From NCBI GenBank assembly GCA_030648255.1, contig JAUSHZ010000028.1, positions 1 through 52,369 on the forward strand: 52,369 nucleotides of DNA, given 5' to 3'. This document shows positions 25,901 to 34,360 of this stretch, piece after piece (position 1 is the stretch's first letter; the number at the start of each line of letters is the position of its first letter). The stretch comes from a bacterium. GTDB lineage: Bacteria > Patescibacteriota > Minisyncoccia > Minisyncoccales > CG1-02-41-26. The position numbers and the translations under genes were made by a program. Below the pieces are notes generated by a model. The model saw only the letters and a list, made by a program, of their open reading frames with translations. It searched no databases and had not been told where the DNA came from.

Positions 25901-28900
25901 TATAGTGGCAAACGGAAGGTGCGGGAAGAACATGCTCACCAACGGCTTTGCAAATAATTTGTTGATGTTGCATTCATCCACTGATGCGCCAGCTACTTTT
26001 TCACAAACATTTTGCAATGCCTCATTAAGTGGCGCTTTCAAAGTGTCTATAACATTATTACAAAGCCTTTTTTCAAATTCAGAAAGATTTTTTCTTTTAA
26101 ATTCTCCTCCTGACTCTTTTTCACACATCATTGTTATTTCTTCCCATGGAGTGGTTGCTAAATGTTTTTCAAGCCGACAAATTGCATCTCCTGTTTCTTT
26201 GGGCACAGTAACCGTTTGAACAACTTTATCGCTTCCTTTCCATGTGACGCCCGAGGACAAAGTAAACACTAAATCAATCTGCGTACACTCTCCAGTAATT
26301 TCTGCTGAATTTGCAGGGCAATCCCCGTTTTCTGTGTCAGGCCCATACTTTTTTGTTGATGGGTCGTTGTATTTATCGCAAAACTGCGTTAGTTGCTCGC
26401 TTATATTGCTTTGCAAAAACCCAGAAATTTGAGCTGGCAAAAGCTGTTTTACAGAAGTGGTTAAAAAATTCTCCATACCTTGTTGAAACCCAGAAATTGT
26501 ATTCCAATAGCCCAACAACGGAGTTATAAAATTATCCTCCACAAAAACCCGAGCATAAGCCAAAGCAAACTGTAAGGCGGTTTCTGCAAAAGCAACCGAA
26601 AGCTTTTCAGCATAACTAACTAATCCACCAGCTATATATGTTCCTGTTTTGTGAATATCAGAAATAGTATCAACTGCCGCTTTGGCCCCCTTTCCAATAT
26701 CGTCTTTTTTCCAACACCCAGAGCCACCATTTATAGGAGATTCCCAAGTATATCCAGCATTTTCACAAATTGTTTGAGCAGGACTGGACAGTTCCGCCAT
26801 CATTCCATCAAGATATTCTACTGGTCCAGGGTTTGAGTGTTCAATTATTTTGGAGTTTATATCCTCTGAGTTTACATAATTAAACCTCTGTGGAACTTCT
26901 AAATCAGCTTTGTACACTTGATTTATTTGCCCTAACGTCATCTTCAAACATTTTCCCGGCTCTCTACCGTCTGGATTTTTATTATAATTTTGAGCATCAA
27001 GTATAAAGCTGTTCTTGTCGGTTTTGCCATTATTCGCTGTATAAATATACCCCCTCTCTAAATTTCTAAAGCACTCACCGATAGTTAGATGCTCTGTACC
27101 AATTCCGAGTTTGTCAAATTGATTCTGCGCCCATTCGTGCATTGGCTGGGCCACAAATTCGTCCACTAATCCAGTGGCCAATTTATCAGAAGCGCTTTTA
27201 GCAAGGGACTTAGTTGAGCTAACCGCATTCTCAAACCAAGCGTTTATTTTTGTAACTTGGTCCACCATAAAATCTGGCAACACGTCTTCCATTTGCTTAT
27301 TAAGTAAAGTATCAAGCCCAGGAATTTGCTTGTTAAAATCTTCTTTTAAAACATTTTTAAAAACTGCGTCGTAAACATTAAGCATTGGCCCGTTTAAAAC
27401 CTGGCTAATTCTTTCATTTGCAGGAAATAAAGTTTCTATAATACTTCTGTCTAATAGGTTGCTTATGTATGGCAACTGACTATCTAGGTTAGTTGAAAAA
27501 AGATTGGAAAATGTTTTAGAAAGGTAGTTTGGAGGAACACCATTAGACATTAAATTTTTAACACAATAACAGCAGGTGTCAGTTACCACAGAACACCTTT
27601 TACTTTTATCAACCCCAAAAAGTTTATCCATATACTCTTGGGCATCAACATCAGTAGCACTACAGCCAGCTTCAGCGCACTGGGTTAAATATTTTTTAAC
27701 AAAAGAAATTGTAGCGTCATCGGCAATTACTTGCCCTGTGCCATCAACCGACGCTTTGGCTATTTCATCAATTTTATTTCTTATGGCTGCTTTATAGTGC
27801 TCTCCTGCCTCGCTATCCATAACCGCTTTTGCAACATCTTGAATTTGTTTTTCGTTTAATTGATAGTCTGCTTTACCAAATGCTGAAGCTAAACAGTCCC
27901 TAAAAATTCCTTCTATACCCTCCAATGGCAAATCAGTTAACAAAGAAAACAAACTATATCTTCGACTATCTCGGCTAATGGCCTCGTTTTTATCGGTTAC
28001 ATCTTTGCTTTGCACTCCTTCTGGTGCCTGGGTGATATAAAAGAAAGTGCCAGCATATTCAGCAAAATATGAGCTTTTGTCTTGAGCTAAAGCAAAGCCA
28101 GTTACAAGTTTTGAAGTTATTGAGGAAAACGGAGAAAAAAATGTTTTTAAACGAGCTAAAAACCCTTTGTCGCTTTTTGTATTAAAGGCTTTTGGCGCTG
28201 GAGCATTAGTGTCCCCAACATTATTTGCATCTTGGATAACCACATTATATCCAGCGCTTTGCCATTTTTTTAAATCATCAGCAAACCCATAAGCCCACTC
28301 GCCCTTGGCCTGGCTAGTGGCAAACTCAATAGCGTTAATTCTTAGCGCATTACCAATTAAGGTGGCGCTGTCTAAAAACCGAGTGTCTATTTTGGATCTA
28401 GCCTGCATTTTAGCTTGCTGTTCTTGAATTTTTAAAATTTTTAGTTTGATTAAACTAAAAACCTCTGGGGGCTGATTGTTAATCATTGCTCCAAGAAGCC
28501 CACAACCTGCTTTTGGAGAAATAAACTTGCTTGGAAGAAAACTTGAATTTATCTCATCTATTGAAACCCAACAATTAATGGGATCGTCTTTTGTACAAGC
28601 AACAGGCATCGCAGTGACAACGCCACTCATATTGTCTTTCATACAAACTTCAATCTTTCCCGTATCAATATTTTTCCTTACATCTCTTAAATCGCATTCC
28701 AAAAAAAACTGCGAACCCCCTCCAACCGTCCGCCTTGCGCTACCACAGTTATCAGCCTGGTTTAAACAATAATTTCCAGATTCTGTATTTTCTTTAACTG
28801 TTGCCGGGAATTCGGCCGGGTTTTTGCCGGGCTTACAGCCAGGGCTACTAGCTGACCAATCCGACCAGCCAAAGGACTGTCCACACTTGCATCTATCCAA

Positions 28901-29719
28901 CAATGCGCTTAACTCTTTGGCTAACGGTGTTATTATCTCTAACGCTTCTGCTGTTTCTCGCAAAGGTATTTCTGCCCGGTAAAAAAAGTTTCCTTCATTC
29001 ACTGGCGGAGGAGGAGTCACGCATCCAGCTGTTTTATCTGCATTGCCTTCTGGTAAATCTCTTAAATATTTTCTATCTTCCCCTAATTCATTATCTGTTG
29101 GCCCGCCATAGCCATCTGTGTAGCAAAATTTTTCACCTAGCTTTTCAATATAACGACCCTGTGAATCAAAATAAACCATTTCTTCTAAATTATCTATTGC
29201 GCCAATCAAATCAGAAGTAAAAGAAACTTTTTGAACAACAATTGTGTCTGGATCGTATTGGTTGGCCGTGCCTAACTCAATGTTCTTAAGTTCGGGTTTT
29301 TGCAAAGTTAAAGAAAGCAGTTGAGGATTTATAACATAAAGCAATAAAGAGGCGCAAATTAAAATAAAAAGCCCGAGCATAGCATTGTTGGCCATTTGTT
29401 TGGCCGTGGTTAGATATTTTGGCCTTGAAGAAGAAACAATATATAAAACCCCAGAAGCAATTAAAGCAACTAAACCAGCGCCAATTGATATAAAAAACAC
29501 CAGCTTAAAAATATAACTTATAATAAAACCAACCTGTTGGCTTGTGGTTACGTTTTGATAATCACTCAGCCTGCCCAATCCCGGAATATTGGGATAAGAC
29601 AGCTCAAAGGGAGAAAATAATTGCTTTGATTTATCATCTGCCCCCAAAGCAAAATTTGCAGAAAATATGATATTTACTGCCAATAAAATGCCTAAAAATA
29701 TTTTTACCCCCTTTGCCAT
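22904..29719 (-). CDS. giant surface protein with VirB2/TrbC-like N-terminal module, 2271 aa
   Basis: After a signal peptide (FLGILLAVNIIFSANFALG) comes YPNIPGLG, then two membrane helices (IFKLVFFISIGAGLVALIAS; AMLGLFILICASLLLYVI) with a basic loop between them. This is the same module as in the two smaller paralogues. Roughly 2100 residues follow, presumably outside, with many Cys pairs (TCCYCVKN; DDECCVD; AQCCILARGRSCQPRC) and long amphipathic helices, one strongly hydrophobic (GTYIAGGLVSYAEKLSVAFA to LALAYARVF). No catalytic motif was found. It lies 1 nt after the virB4-like stop codon, so it is cotranscribed with the secretion ATPase. The most economical reading is a membrane-tethered external component of the T4SS-like machine. 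Confidence 0.75.
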   Translation of the reverse strand: MAKGVKIFLGILLAVNIIFSANFALGADDKSKQLFSPFELSYPNIPGLGRLSDYQNVTTSQQVGFIISYIFKLVFFISIGAGLVALIASGVLYIVSSSRPKYLTTAKQMANNAMLGLFILICASLLLYVINPQLLSLTLQKPELKNIELGTANQYDPDTIVVQKVSFTSDLIGAIDNLEEMVYFDSQGRYIEKLGEKFCYTDGYGGPTDNELGEDRKYLRDLPEGNADKTAGCVTPPPPVNEGNFFYRAEIPLRETAEALEIITPLAKELSALLDRCKCGQSFGWSDWSASSPGCKPGKNPAEFPATVKENTESGNYCLNQADNCGSARRTVGGGSQFFLECDLRDVRKNIDTGKIEVCMKDNMSGVVTAMPVACTKDDPINCWVSIDEINSSFLPSKFISPKAGCGLLGAMINNQPPEVFSLIKLKILKIQEQQAKMQARSKIDTRFLDSATLIGNALRINAIEFATSQAKGEWAYGFADDLKKWQSAGYNVVIQDANNVGDTNAPAPKAFNTKSDKGFLARLKTFFSPFSSITSKLVTGFALAQDKSSYFAEYAGTFFYITQAPEGVQSKDVTDKNEAISRDSRRYSLFSLLTDLPLEGIEGIFRDCLASAFGKADYQLNEKQIQDVAKAVMDSEAGEHYKAAIRNKIDEIAKASVDGTGQVIADDATISFVKKYLTQCAEAGCSATDVDAQEYMDKLFGVDKSKRCSVVTDTCCYCVKNLMSNGVPPNYLSKTFSNLFSTNLDSQLPYISNLLDRSIIETLFPANERISQVLNGPMLNVYDAVFKNVLKEDFNKQIPGLDTLLNKQMEDVLPDFMVDQVTKINAWFENAVSSTKSLAKSASDKLATGLVDEFVAQPMHEWAQNQFDKLGIGTEHLTIGECFRNLERGYIYTANNGKTDKNSFILDAQNYNKNPDGREPGKCLKMTLGQINQVYKADLEVPQRFNYVNSEDINSKIIEHSNPGPVEYLDGMMAELSSPAQTICENAGYTWESPINGGSGCWKKDDIGKGAKAAVDTISDIHKTGTYIAGGLVSYAEKLSVAFAETALQFALAYARVFVEDNFITPLLGYWNTISGFQQGMENFLTTSVKQLLPAQISGFLQSNISEQLTQFCDKYNDPSTKKYGPDTENGDCPANSAEITGECTQIDLVFTLSSGVTWKGSDKVVQTVTVPKETGDAICRLEKHLATTPWEEITMMCEKESGGEFKRKNLSEFEKRLCNNVIDTLKAPLNEALQNVCEKVAGASVDECNINKLFAKPLVSMFFPHLPFATIDAFINGTPKNLICGDLPVLSGGVKATTLCAGAFDNKFGFFPVVKDGLSKAQKDIMPWCFFINYACKNPLTLSSGDSTVGGFIKSSVNASCNVLDDQLSKGADSTCKSNIGECFGQYYYPKGNILNGGCEVEKGACNFCNTLAKNSVFYTLIYEGVEHSIGARNGDPQKLKLEKEFYAQMLNSFGELSGDIRAVANNRGLTGADWAEVLALVPLPKDLLKNMVDGNFSNIFKIAIKLAGYSIEEPSLKDVLNKDENLGKTPFAVLRDKVCIDAIKNFESKYSEYTLESLEATDVVNSIRTALPYSLESVETVSFAEVVKAFGNTDVGKSEIGQAYLLCKVLDKTPQEIAGLDFPLKSYIKPDEFKIMFELLDETLSEGSEADCRDNEDFFFENGQAMCCDPTMGIGRGLCYKVGEKPAGLNLLLDYMNNKTPISALEDVQQKLNHPGEAFPLTLLVYDQYGCLKVNKTIREGCSGTIPSVFDNVGFNSVVDIIKPIEAADPDIVITEGMKVRAFGKIHKDKIVSGMTFNIDYFLYRDVSSNLVFVFQGANQVARKFSQVLGFMQTPIGDIIDKALGKNTLADYICNEVDLVIPGLCDEKISENWNIALNRKKIIDILKATPVDLAAQYLRKPLSLPDMFNCHPKPFGGCKTGERLKTNVLSSLNDDECCVDLGDNGSIMDAMAANTALGQPLIDTFGALTGLDAVFKSKIADPLEQARSWAESGAKAGVKAIQNGLDNALVDWPASMAPKWLAEFYGFNVGKQTATDIAGSCYNVESTTASCKDPTNEILKDKGTDKAQCCILARGRSCQPRCREVDLKEKQCNVLAGEMANPIRIPGNTTANACCFGGVLTLNDKTPVGFWLNGEPTVDGTCEEKPAEGCPEGKIINPKNSNQCCSPQIKFCQKARAVNFDAGAKCRAKDENAQTYEVRDDELGACVFFEEYQQTLPPIPSTLNPTVEDMGFCCSTVSQCITNKLSSHIETLAEMIADGNIPLQSLKK

Positions 29720-29720
29720 T

Positions 29721-31511
29721 TTACTGATTATTTTCCAATTGCTTTTTGGCTTCTTTTATTTTCACCAATTCTTCTGGAGAGCTGGTAATAATTTGGTCTT
29801 CCGTGTAGGAGGCCAGCCCCTTTAAAGCCACTCTTTTTTGGCCAGCAATAAAAATGCCTTCTCCCACATCACACTGTAAAAGCATATTTTTTTCCTCGTC
29901 GGTTAAACTAAATGTTTCCTTGACAACCTCAATAGCAGCTGAGCTTTGCTTTAATAAAAATTGTAAAGAAGAATTGGAAATAATTGGCTTGCCATAATCT
30001 GATTTCATAAAATCAGAAACATCCTGGGTGATGGTTGTCACCCCAAGCCAATATTTTCTGGCTCTTTTGCAAATGCCATACAAAAACGAAGCGCCGTCTT
30101 CCGATTGCATAATCCACCACGCCTCGTCAATTAATAAAATTCTCTTTTTTAAAACCCCCCTAATGGTATTCCAAACATAACGCAAAATAATAAACATAGC
30201 CATTGGCCTTAATTCATCTTCCATGTCTCGCAAGCCAAAAACTGTAAACCCTTTGTCCATTGAAATATCGGTTGGGGAGTTAAAAAAATTAGCATAACTG
30301 CCTTGGGTGTATTTTTTTAGCCGCTCCACTAGTGATTCTGTTCCGTCCATTGATGACAAAACAGATTCAAAATCAGAAAGCAACGGGATTTTTTCTTTCC
30401 AAAGCAAGGGGTCGGAATTTGGCACAATGTCTCGAGCCGCATAAGTTTCAGTTATAGCTCTGTCAATAGTGGCGTCTTCTTGGGCAGTCAAACCGCCAAG
30501 CATTAATCGGAAAAGCCCCACCATATTGATAATATTGCTTCGTAGAACATCGTCTGGGTCTTCATCTTCTCTGGGAGTTGGCAAATCAAAAAGATTTAAA
30601 TGGTTTTCTGAATTTAAAGAAACTTTAAAAAAAGAGCCCCCAACCGCTTCGGTTAAATAGGCATACTCATTTTCTGGGTCAAGCACCATAATATCCACTC
30701 CTTGAATTAAATAACGTAAAATCTCTAACTTCACGAAATAACTTTTACCAGAACCGGACTTGGCAAATATCACAAAGTTGCTATTCTCTAAAGTAAACCT
30801 GTCAAACAAAACCAAAGAATTATTATGCAAGTTTATGCCGTAAAGAATGCCCTCATTAGCCGACAAATCTGGGGAAACAAAAGGGAAAATACTTGATAAG
30901 GGCGCTGTATTCAGGGGCGTATTTACCATTAATTCATCAATGCCATAGGGCATACAAGAAATAAATCCTTGTTTTTCCCGCATTAAAGCTGGCTTCACAT
31001 AAATGAGGCGGGACTCAAAAATAGACCTTAAAAATGTTTCAGTTTCTCTCAATTCTTGTTCTGAATCGCCATAAATATTTATATAAAGCCCCAATCGAAA
31101 AACTCTTTCTCTGGCTGTTTGCAACTCGTCTCTCAATGTTTCAATATCCTCATAAGCTGTTTGCAGAGAAGGGTCGCGAATCAAGCCCTTTTCTTCTCTT
31201 TCTTCAATTTCCGCCTGAACTTCCGTAACTTTTTTCCGTAACTTTTTTAAAATCAAGCCAGATTCAACTGGATGAATATGCATTGAAATATCCATTGGAA
31301 AGCTAACATTAATAATTGGCGCCAACCACCCAGTTGTTAAATATCTTGGATAAGAAAAAATAAAAAATGACTTGCAAAATCTCTCCCCCAATATCAAATA
31401 ATTTTGTTTTATTTCAACAAGAGATGGGGCGATAATATCAGCAATATCAATATCTTCGGCTTTTACCTCAAGCTGTTCTTCTGATTTTTTTTTGAAAAAA
31501 GGAAATGCCAT
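29721..31511 (-). CDS. virB4: VirB4/TraC-type conjugative transfer ATPase
   Basis: 596 aa. Residues about 20-200 form the VirB4-type N-terminal region with a long coiled helix (LRKKVTEVQAEIEEREEKG). The P-loop is KSGSGKSYFVK (about residue 249), followed by IMVLDPENEYAYL. Walker B is ILLIDEAWWIMQSEDG (about 456-470), and the arginine/glutamine-rich motifs TTITQDVSDF and SNSSLQFLLKQ are typical of HerA/VirB4 ATPases. It powers substrate or pilin movement from the inner face of the membrane. It is shorter than classic VirB4 (about 800 aa); the separate TraC-like gene just upstream may supply the missing N-terminal portion. The ATG abuts the structured leader at 31512-31769. Confidence 0.93.
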   Translation of the reverse strand: MAFPFFKKKSEEQLEVKAEDIDIADIIAPSLVEIKQNYLILGERFCKSFFIFSYPRYLTTGWLAPIINVSFPMDISMHIHPVESGLILKKLRKKVTEVQAEIEEREEKGLIRDPSLQTAYEDIETLRDELQTARERVFRLGLYINIYGDSEQELRETETFLRSIFESRLIYVKPALMREKQGFISCMPYGIDELMVNTPLNTAPLSSIFPFVSPDLSANEGILYGINLHNNSLVLFDRFTLENSNFVIFAKSGSGKSYFVKLEILRYLIQGVDIMVLDPENEYAYLTEAVGGSFFKVSLNSENHLNLFDLPTPREDEDPDDVLRSNIINMVGLFRLMLGGLTAQEDATIDRAITETYAARDIVPNSDPLLWKEKIPLLSDFESVLSSMDGTESLVERLKKYTQGSYANFFNSPTDISMDKGFTVFGLRDMEDELRPMAMFIILRYVWNTIRGVLKKRILLIDEAWWIMQSEDGASFLYGICKRARKYWLGVTTITQDVSDFMKSDYGKPIISNSSLQFLLKQSSAAIEVVKETFSLTDEEKNMLLQCDVGEGIFIAGQKRVALKGLASYTEDQIITSSPEELVKIKEAKKQLENNQ

Positions 31512-31769
31512 GTTAGTAATCGTTAATGAATGAGTGGCGATTAGCCACGAGTGAATTTACGAGAACTTACACCCTGTGAAGTAAGATTTGAGATGTTTCT
31601 AAAAGAATGTTTTTCTTTAATCTTTTAACTATTTTTCTCTCCTGCATATTATTGACAACCGTAGGCTCAAATCTTAATTTTAAATTTGCTAATTTAAAAT
31701 TACTTCACGGGGTAAATTCGCATTACTAAATTTTCATCGCGTTTCACGCTCAAAAATTTAGATGCTCAT
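31512..31769 (-). promoter_or_regulatory. long structured leader upstream of virB4 (inverted repeat)
   Basis: 258 bp without a convincing gene. ACCCTGTGAAGTAA and AAGATTTGAG (31571-31592) pair with CTCAAATCTT and TTACTTCACGGGGT (31666-31713), with an inner hairpin of AATTTTAAATT type at 31676-31701. Outer copies of GAATTTAC and GTAAATTC continue the symmetry. On the minus strand the element ends CATTAACGATTACTAAC directly before the ATG. The same ending precedes the traC-like gene, and a related one precedes rnpA. A 26-codon ATG frame (31647-31567) lies within it, but without a ribosome-binding site. Confidence 0.7.
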
Positions 31770-32405
31770 TTATTTTATTAATTCGGGGATAATTTCTGGG
31801 TAGTAGCCGAATTCGGCTTCCTTGGGGTGATGCAAGCCCCAGAAAAGCTCTATCATTTCTGGGCTGGTTAAGGGAACAATGTTTAGCCCGCATCTTCTTA
31901 GTCCAATGGCCACAAATTCCATTCTTTGCATTAGCTGCTCTTTGCAACGCTTAATAGTTTCTTCGGTAAAAGATGGTAGTTTATGGGTTATTTTTAAACT
32001 GCCTCCGTTATTCAGCCCCTCACCCAAAGAATATGGCACAATAACAAAAAATTGCTTGGTCATAATGGCCCCGCCAGACACCATTCCTTCAATAAATTTT
32101 CTATATTCAGCTGTTTGGATTTTTAAAAGCTCGTTTTCTTGTTTTTCTTCAAGCTCTTTTAATTTATCAAAATAGCCAGTGATATTTAACCTACGGGATT
32201 GAACAACAATTTGGCAGGAAAAATCCAAAGAATTCAAAAAACTTTGAAATTGATAAATAATAGCGTTTTGCTCGTCTTCTGATTTTAAATCGAAATTCAC
32301 CGAAGAAACCATTAAAATTCCTCTAAAGGCTTTGTTTTTGAGCATCATCACGCCTTCTTTTATTTGGCTAAATTGCAAGAAATTTTGAGTAGAGGAAAAA
32401 TTCAT
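31770..32405 (-). CDS. TraC-like conjugation protein (VirB4 N-terminal-domain partner)
   Basis: 211 aa, soluble. The central pattern (GILMVSSVNFDLKSEDEQN, IIYQFQSFLNSLDFSCQIVV, QSRRLNITGYFDKLKEL) matches the TraC-like domain found beside VirB4 and PrgI in Gram-positive and CPR conjugation-type loci. It resembles the N-terminal part of VirB4 without its ATPase core. Residues about 90-115 are charged and probably coiled. It lies between PrgI and virB4 on the same strand, and probably docks VirB4 to the membrane complex. Both ends of the gene are bounded by inverted-repeat leaders. Confidence 0.8.
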   Translation of the reverse strand: MNFSSTQNFLQFSQIKEGVMMLKNKAFRGILMVSSVNFDLKSEDEQNAIIYQFQSFLNSLDFSCQIVVQSRRLNITGYFDKLKELEEKQENELLKIQTAEYRKFIEGMVSGGAIMTKQFFVIVPYSLGEGLNNGGSLKITHKLPSFTEETIKRCKEQLMQRMEFVAIGLRRCGLNIVPLTSPEMIELFWGLHHPKEAEFGYYPEIIPELIK

Positions 32406-32508
32406 GTTAGAAATCGTTAATGAGGAGCGAAGCGACGAATTTACGAGTTCTTACACCCCGTTAAGTGCAAGCGATTAGCTTGCTACTTAACTGGGGTTCT
32501 CGGAAAAC
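32406..32508 (-). promoter_or_regulatory. hairpin leader upstream of the traC-like gene
   Basis: Arms ACCCCGTTAAGTGCAAGC and GCTTGCTACTTAACTGGGGT (32454-32496) form a stem of about 18 bp. On the minus strand this is followed by GTAAGAACTCGTAAATTCG and CATTAACGATTTCTAAC directly before the ATG. These segments match the leader of virB4. Confidence 0.75.
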
Positions 32509-32934
32509 TTACATATCATCTTGTTCTTTCTGGGAAGAGAAATCCAATCTTGACCCCAAAGAAGATAGCCGGCTTTGCGGAGCCATTTTTAGGGGCGCTT
32601 CTTTTTTTTCAATTTTTTTAACTTTTTTTTGCACTAATGAAACCGGAGAACTTGCCCTTGCCTTGTTCCAAACATAAATTCTCCCGCCAAGCAAAAATCC
32701 AAAAGAATGGTAAATGATTTGGGGTAAGGTTTGCCCGCCCACTTTAATAAAAGTAGCAGCCAGAAAACTCCCCCCAAGTATAATGGCCAACAAAACAAAA
32801 ACAACTTTTGGTAAAATATAATATAAAACAAATAAAATAAACCCCAAGCCAGCCATAATAGCTAGGTTTTTAAAAGTTAAACCAAAAGCTATCACCGACT
32901 CTCTTTCCAAAAATTTTGGCACCGTAAACTGCAT
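32509..32934 (-). CDS. PrgI family membrane protein of the T4SS-like locus
   Basis: 141 aa. The start MQFTVPKFLERESVIAFGLT matches the PrgI family. Two adjacent membrane helices (AIMAGLGFILFVLYYILP and VVFVLLAIILGGSFLAAT) follow, then the short conserved stretch GGRIYVWNK and a basic tail of about 50 residues (VQKKVKKIEKKE) that would be cytoplasmic. PrgI proteins are small membrane subunits encoded next to TraC/VirB4 in conjugation-type secretion systems of Gram-positive and CPR bacteria and are thought to be VirB3-like. The gene lies between jag and the traC-like gene on the same strand, linking the origin operon to the secretion genes. Confidence 0.85.
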   Translation of the reverse strand: MQFTVPKFLERESVIAFGLTFKNLAIMAGLGFILFVLYYILPKVVFVLLAIILGGSFLAATFIKVGGQTLPQIIYHSFGFLLGGRIYVWNKARASSPVSLVQKKVKKIEKKEAPLKMAPQSRLSSLGSRLDFSSQKEQDDM

Positions 32935-32968
32935 AATTATTCTATTGTAGCAAATAAAAATTAAAAGA

Positions 32969-33403
32969 TTAAGCAGGGATAACTTTTACTTTTCGGTCGT
33001 CTCCCTCTCCGATGCTTTCGGTTTTAACATCATTTCTTTTGGCGAGCTCAGTGTGGATAATCCGCCTCTCAAAAGCATTCATAGGAAAAAGAACTTTTTC
33101 TCGGCCAGTAGAGACAGCTTCGTCGGCTGCGTCCTGCGCTAAATCGCAAAATCTTTGTTCTTTGTCGCTTTTATAGCCATTTATATCAAGGTCTAGAATA
33201 ATTTCCTGTTCAAATTTTTTTCGCAAAATTCTCGCCAAAAGAGATTGAATATCGGCTAAATTGCTACCCTGATAGCCAATTAGCGTCTGGGCGTCATTGG
33301 AAGACAAGGCAACCTTCAATAATTGCCCCTCTGTTTTACAACTTTCAATTTCTATTGGCAATGTCATTTTTTCGAAAAATTCTCTAATAATTTCTTCTCT
33401 CAT
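32969..33403 (-). CDS. jag: Jag/KhpB-type RNA-binding protein (KH and R3H domains)
   Basis: 144 aa. A KH-like domain (LIGYQGSNLADIQSLLARIL, about residues 40-75) is followed by an R3H domain (DEAVSTGREKVLFPMNAFER, RRIIHTELAKRNDVKTESIG). The Jag-N domain of longer homologues is absent. These proteins bind RNA, and are linked to cell elongation and division in Firmicutes. The ATG overlaps the yidC stop in an ATGA arrangement, so the two are coupled, as is common for jag beside yidC. Confidence 0.92.
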   Translation of the reverse strand: MREEIIREFFEKMTLPIEIESCKTEGQLLKVALSSNDAQTLIGYQGSNLADIQSLLARILRKKFEQEIILDLDINGYKSDKEQRFCDLAQDAADEAVSTGREKVLFPMNAFERRIIHTELAKRNDVKTESIGEGDDRKVKVIPA

Positions 33404-34125
33404 ATTTTTGTTTTTACTTTTTTATTGATAATCATTTGTTCAACAATTGAAAAAATTGATGTAAAAACCCAATAAAGCCCGATAACCGCTCCAAATTGCC
33501 ATACAACAATAGCGCCTAAAACCGGAAAAAAATACAGCATTTGTTTTTGCATTAAATTAGAAAAATCTTTCTTGCCACCACTACTTGGCTGTGCAGTTGA
33601 AGAGATTTTTGTTTGCCAGTATTGGACAATCCCAGCTGAAACAGCCAAAACTCCAATAAAAATTTTATTGTGCAAATCAACAACCCATAAAAAAGTGGTA
33701 TTTATTTCTCCTGGATTCGCCACAAAACCATAAAGAATATTGGTAAAAGAATCCTTGGTTAAAAATTTTAGAAAAACTTGGTATAGGGCAATTAAGATGG
33801 GTAGTTGCAAAAGTAAAAGCAAGCAGCCAGAAAATGGATTAACTTTTTCTGTTTTATAAAGCTCCATCATTGCTTGGTTTTGCTTTTGAGGCTCGCCTTT
33901 ATATTTTGCTTGAATTTCTTTAATTTTTGGCTGCAAGTCAGCCATTGTTTTCTGCGACCTTAATCCTTTAACTGTTAACGGGTGCAAAATAATTTTAATT
34001 AACAAAGTTAAAATAATCACAGCTATGCCTAGGTCGTGAAAAGAAACATACTGATAAAGCAAAACCAAACCATTAAAAAGTGGCTGGTATAAAATGGTAT
34101 AAAAAAATTGGATTATAAAATTCAT
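33400..34125 (-). CDS. yidC: YidC/Oxa1-family membrane protein insertase
   Basis: 241 aa, the short form without the large periplasmic domain. It has five hydrophobic segments with the family landmarks LTLLIKIILHPLTVKGLRSQ, the cytoplasmic loop KIKEIQAKYKGEPQKQNQAM, NPFSGCLLLLLQLPILIALY and YFFPVLGAIVVWQFGAVIGLYW. The conserved arginine of the hydrophilic groove corresponds to R in KGLRSQ. It inserts small membrane proteins with or without SecYEG. It follows yidD by 10 nt and overlaps jag by 4 nt. Confidence 0.96.
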   Translation of the reverse strand: MNFIIQFFYTILYQPLFNGLVLLYQYVSFHDLGIAVIILTLLIKIILHPLTVKGLRSQKTMADLQPKIKEIQAKYKGEPQKQNQAMMELYKTEKVNPFSGCLLLLLQLPILIALYQVFLKFLTKDSFTNILYGFVANPGEINTTFLWVVDLHNKIFIGVLAVSAGIVQYWQTKISSTAQPSSGGKKDFSNLMQKQMLYFFPVLGAIVVWQFGAVIGLYWVFTSIFSIVEQMIINKKVKTKI

Positions 34126-34135
34126 AGTCGTAAAA

Positions 34136-34360
34136 TTAAATGTTGTCTGCTCCTCCGTGGCTCAATGGATTACACCGCAATACCCTCCAGCAACTTAGCG
34201 ATAACCCCTTTAATACTCCGTACTTCTCAATCGCCATTGCCGAATACTCTGAACAAGACGGATAAAACCTGCACGACTTGGCTAAATGCGGGGAAATAGC
34301 TAACTGATAAAACCTAACTGTTTTTATGACCGATTTTTTTAAGTAATAGTTCCAAGGCAT
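34136..34360 (-). CDS. yidD: YidD membrane protein insertion efficiency factor
   Basis: 74 aa. It has the family signature VRFYQLAISP, then CRFYPSCSEYS, the YGVLKG segment and RCNPLSHGGADNI. It assists YidC-dependent membrane insertion at the inner face of the membrane. Its ATG lies 47 nt inside the 3' end of rnpA, a long overlap but a common arrangement for this pair. Confidence 0.95.
   Translation of the reverse strand: MPWNYYLKKSVIKTVRFYQLAISPHLAKSCRFYPSCSEYSAMAIEKYGVLKGLSLSCWRVLRCNPLSHGGADNI

Noticed and set aside
31567-31647. 26-codon ATG frame (MQERKIVKRLKKN...) in the virB4 leader
   Set aside because: No ribosome-binding site, and it overlaps both arms of the inverted repeat. Kept only as a remark in the leader entry.
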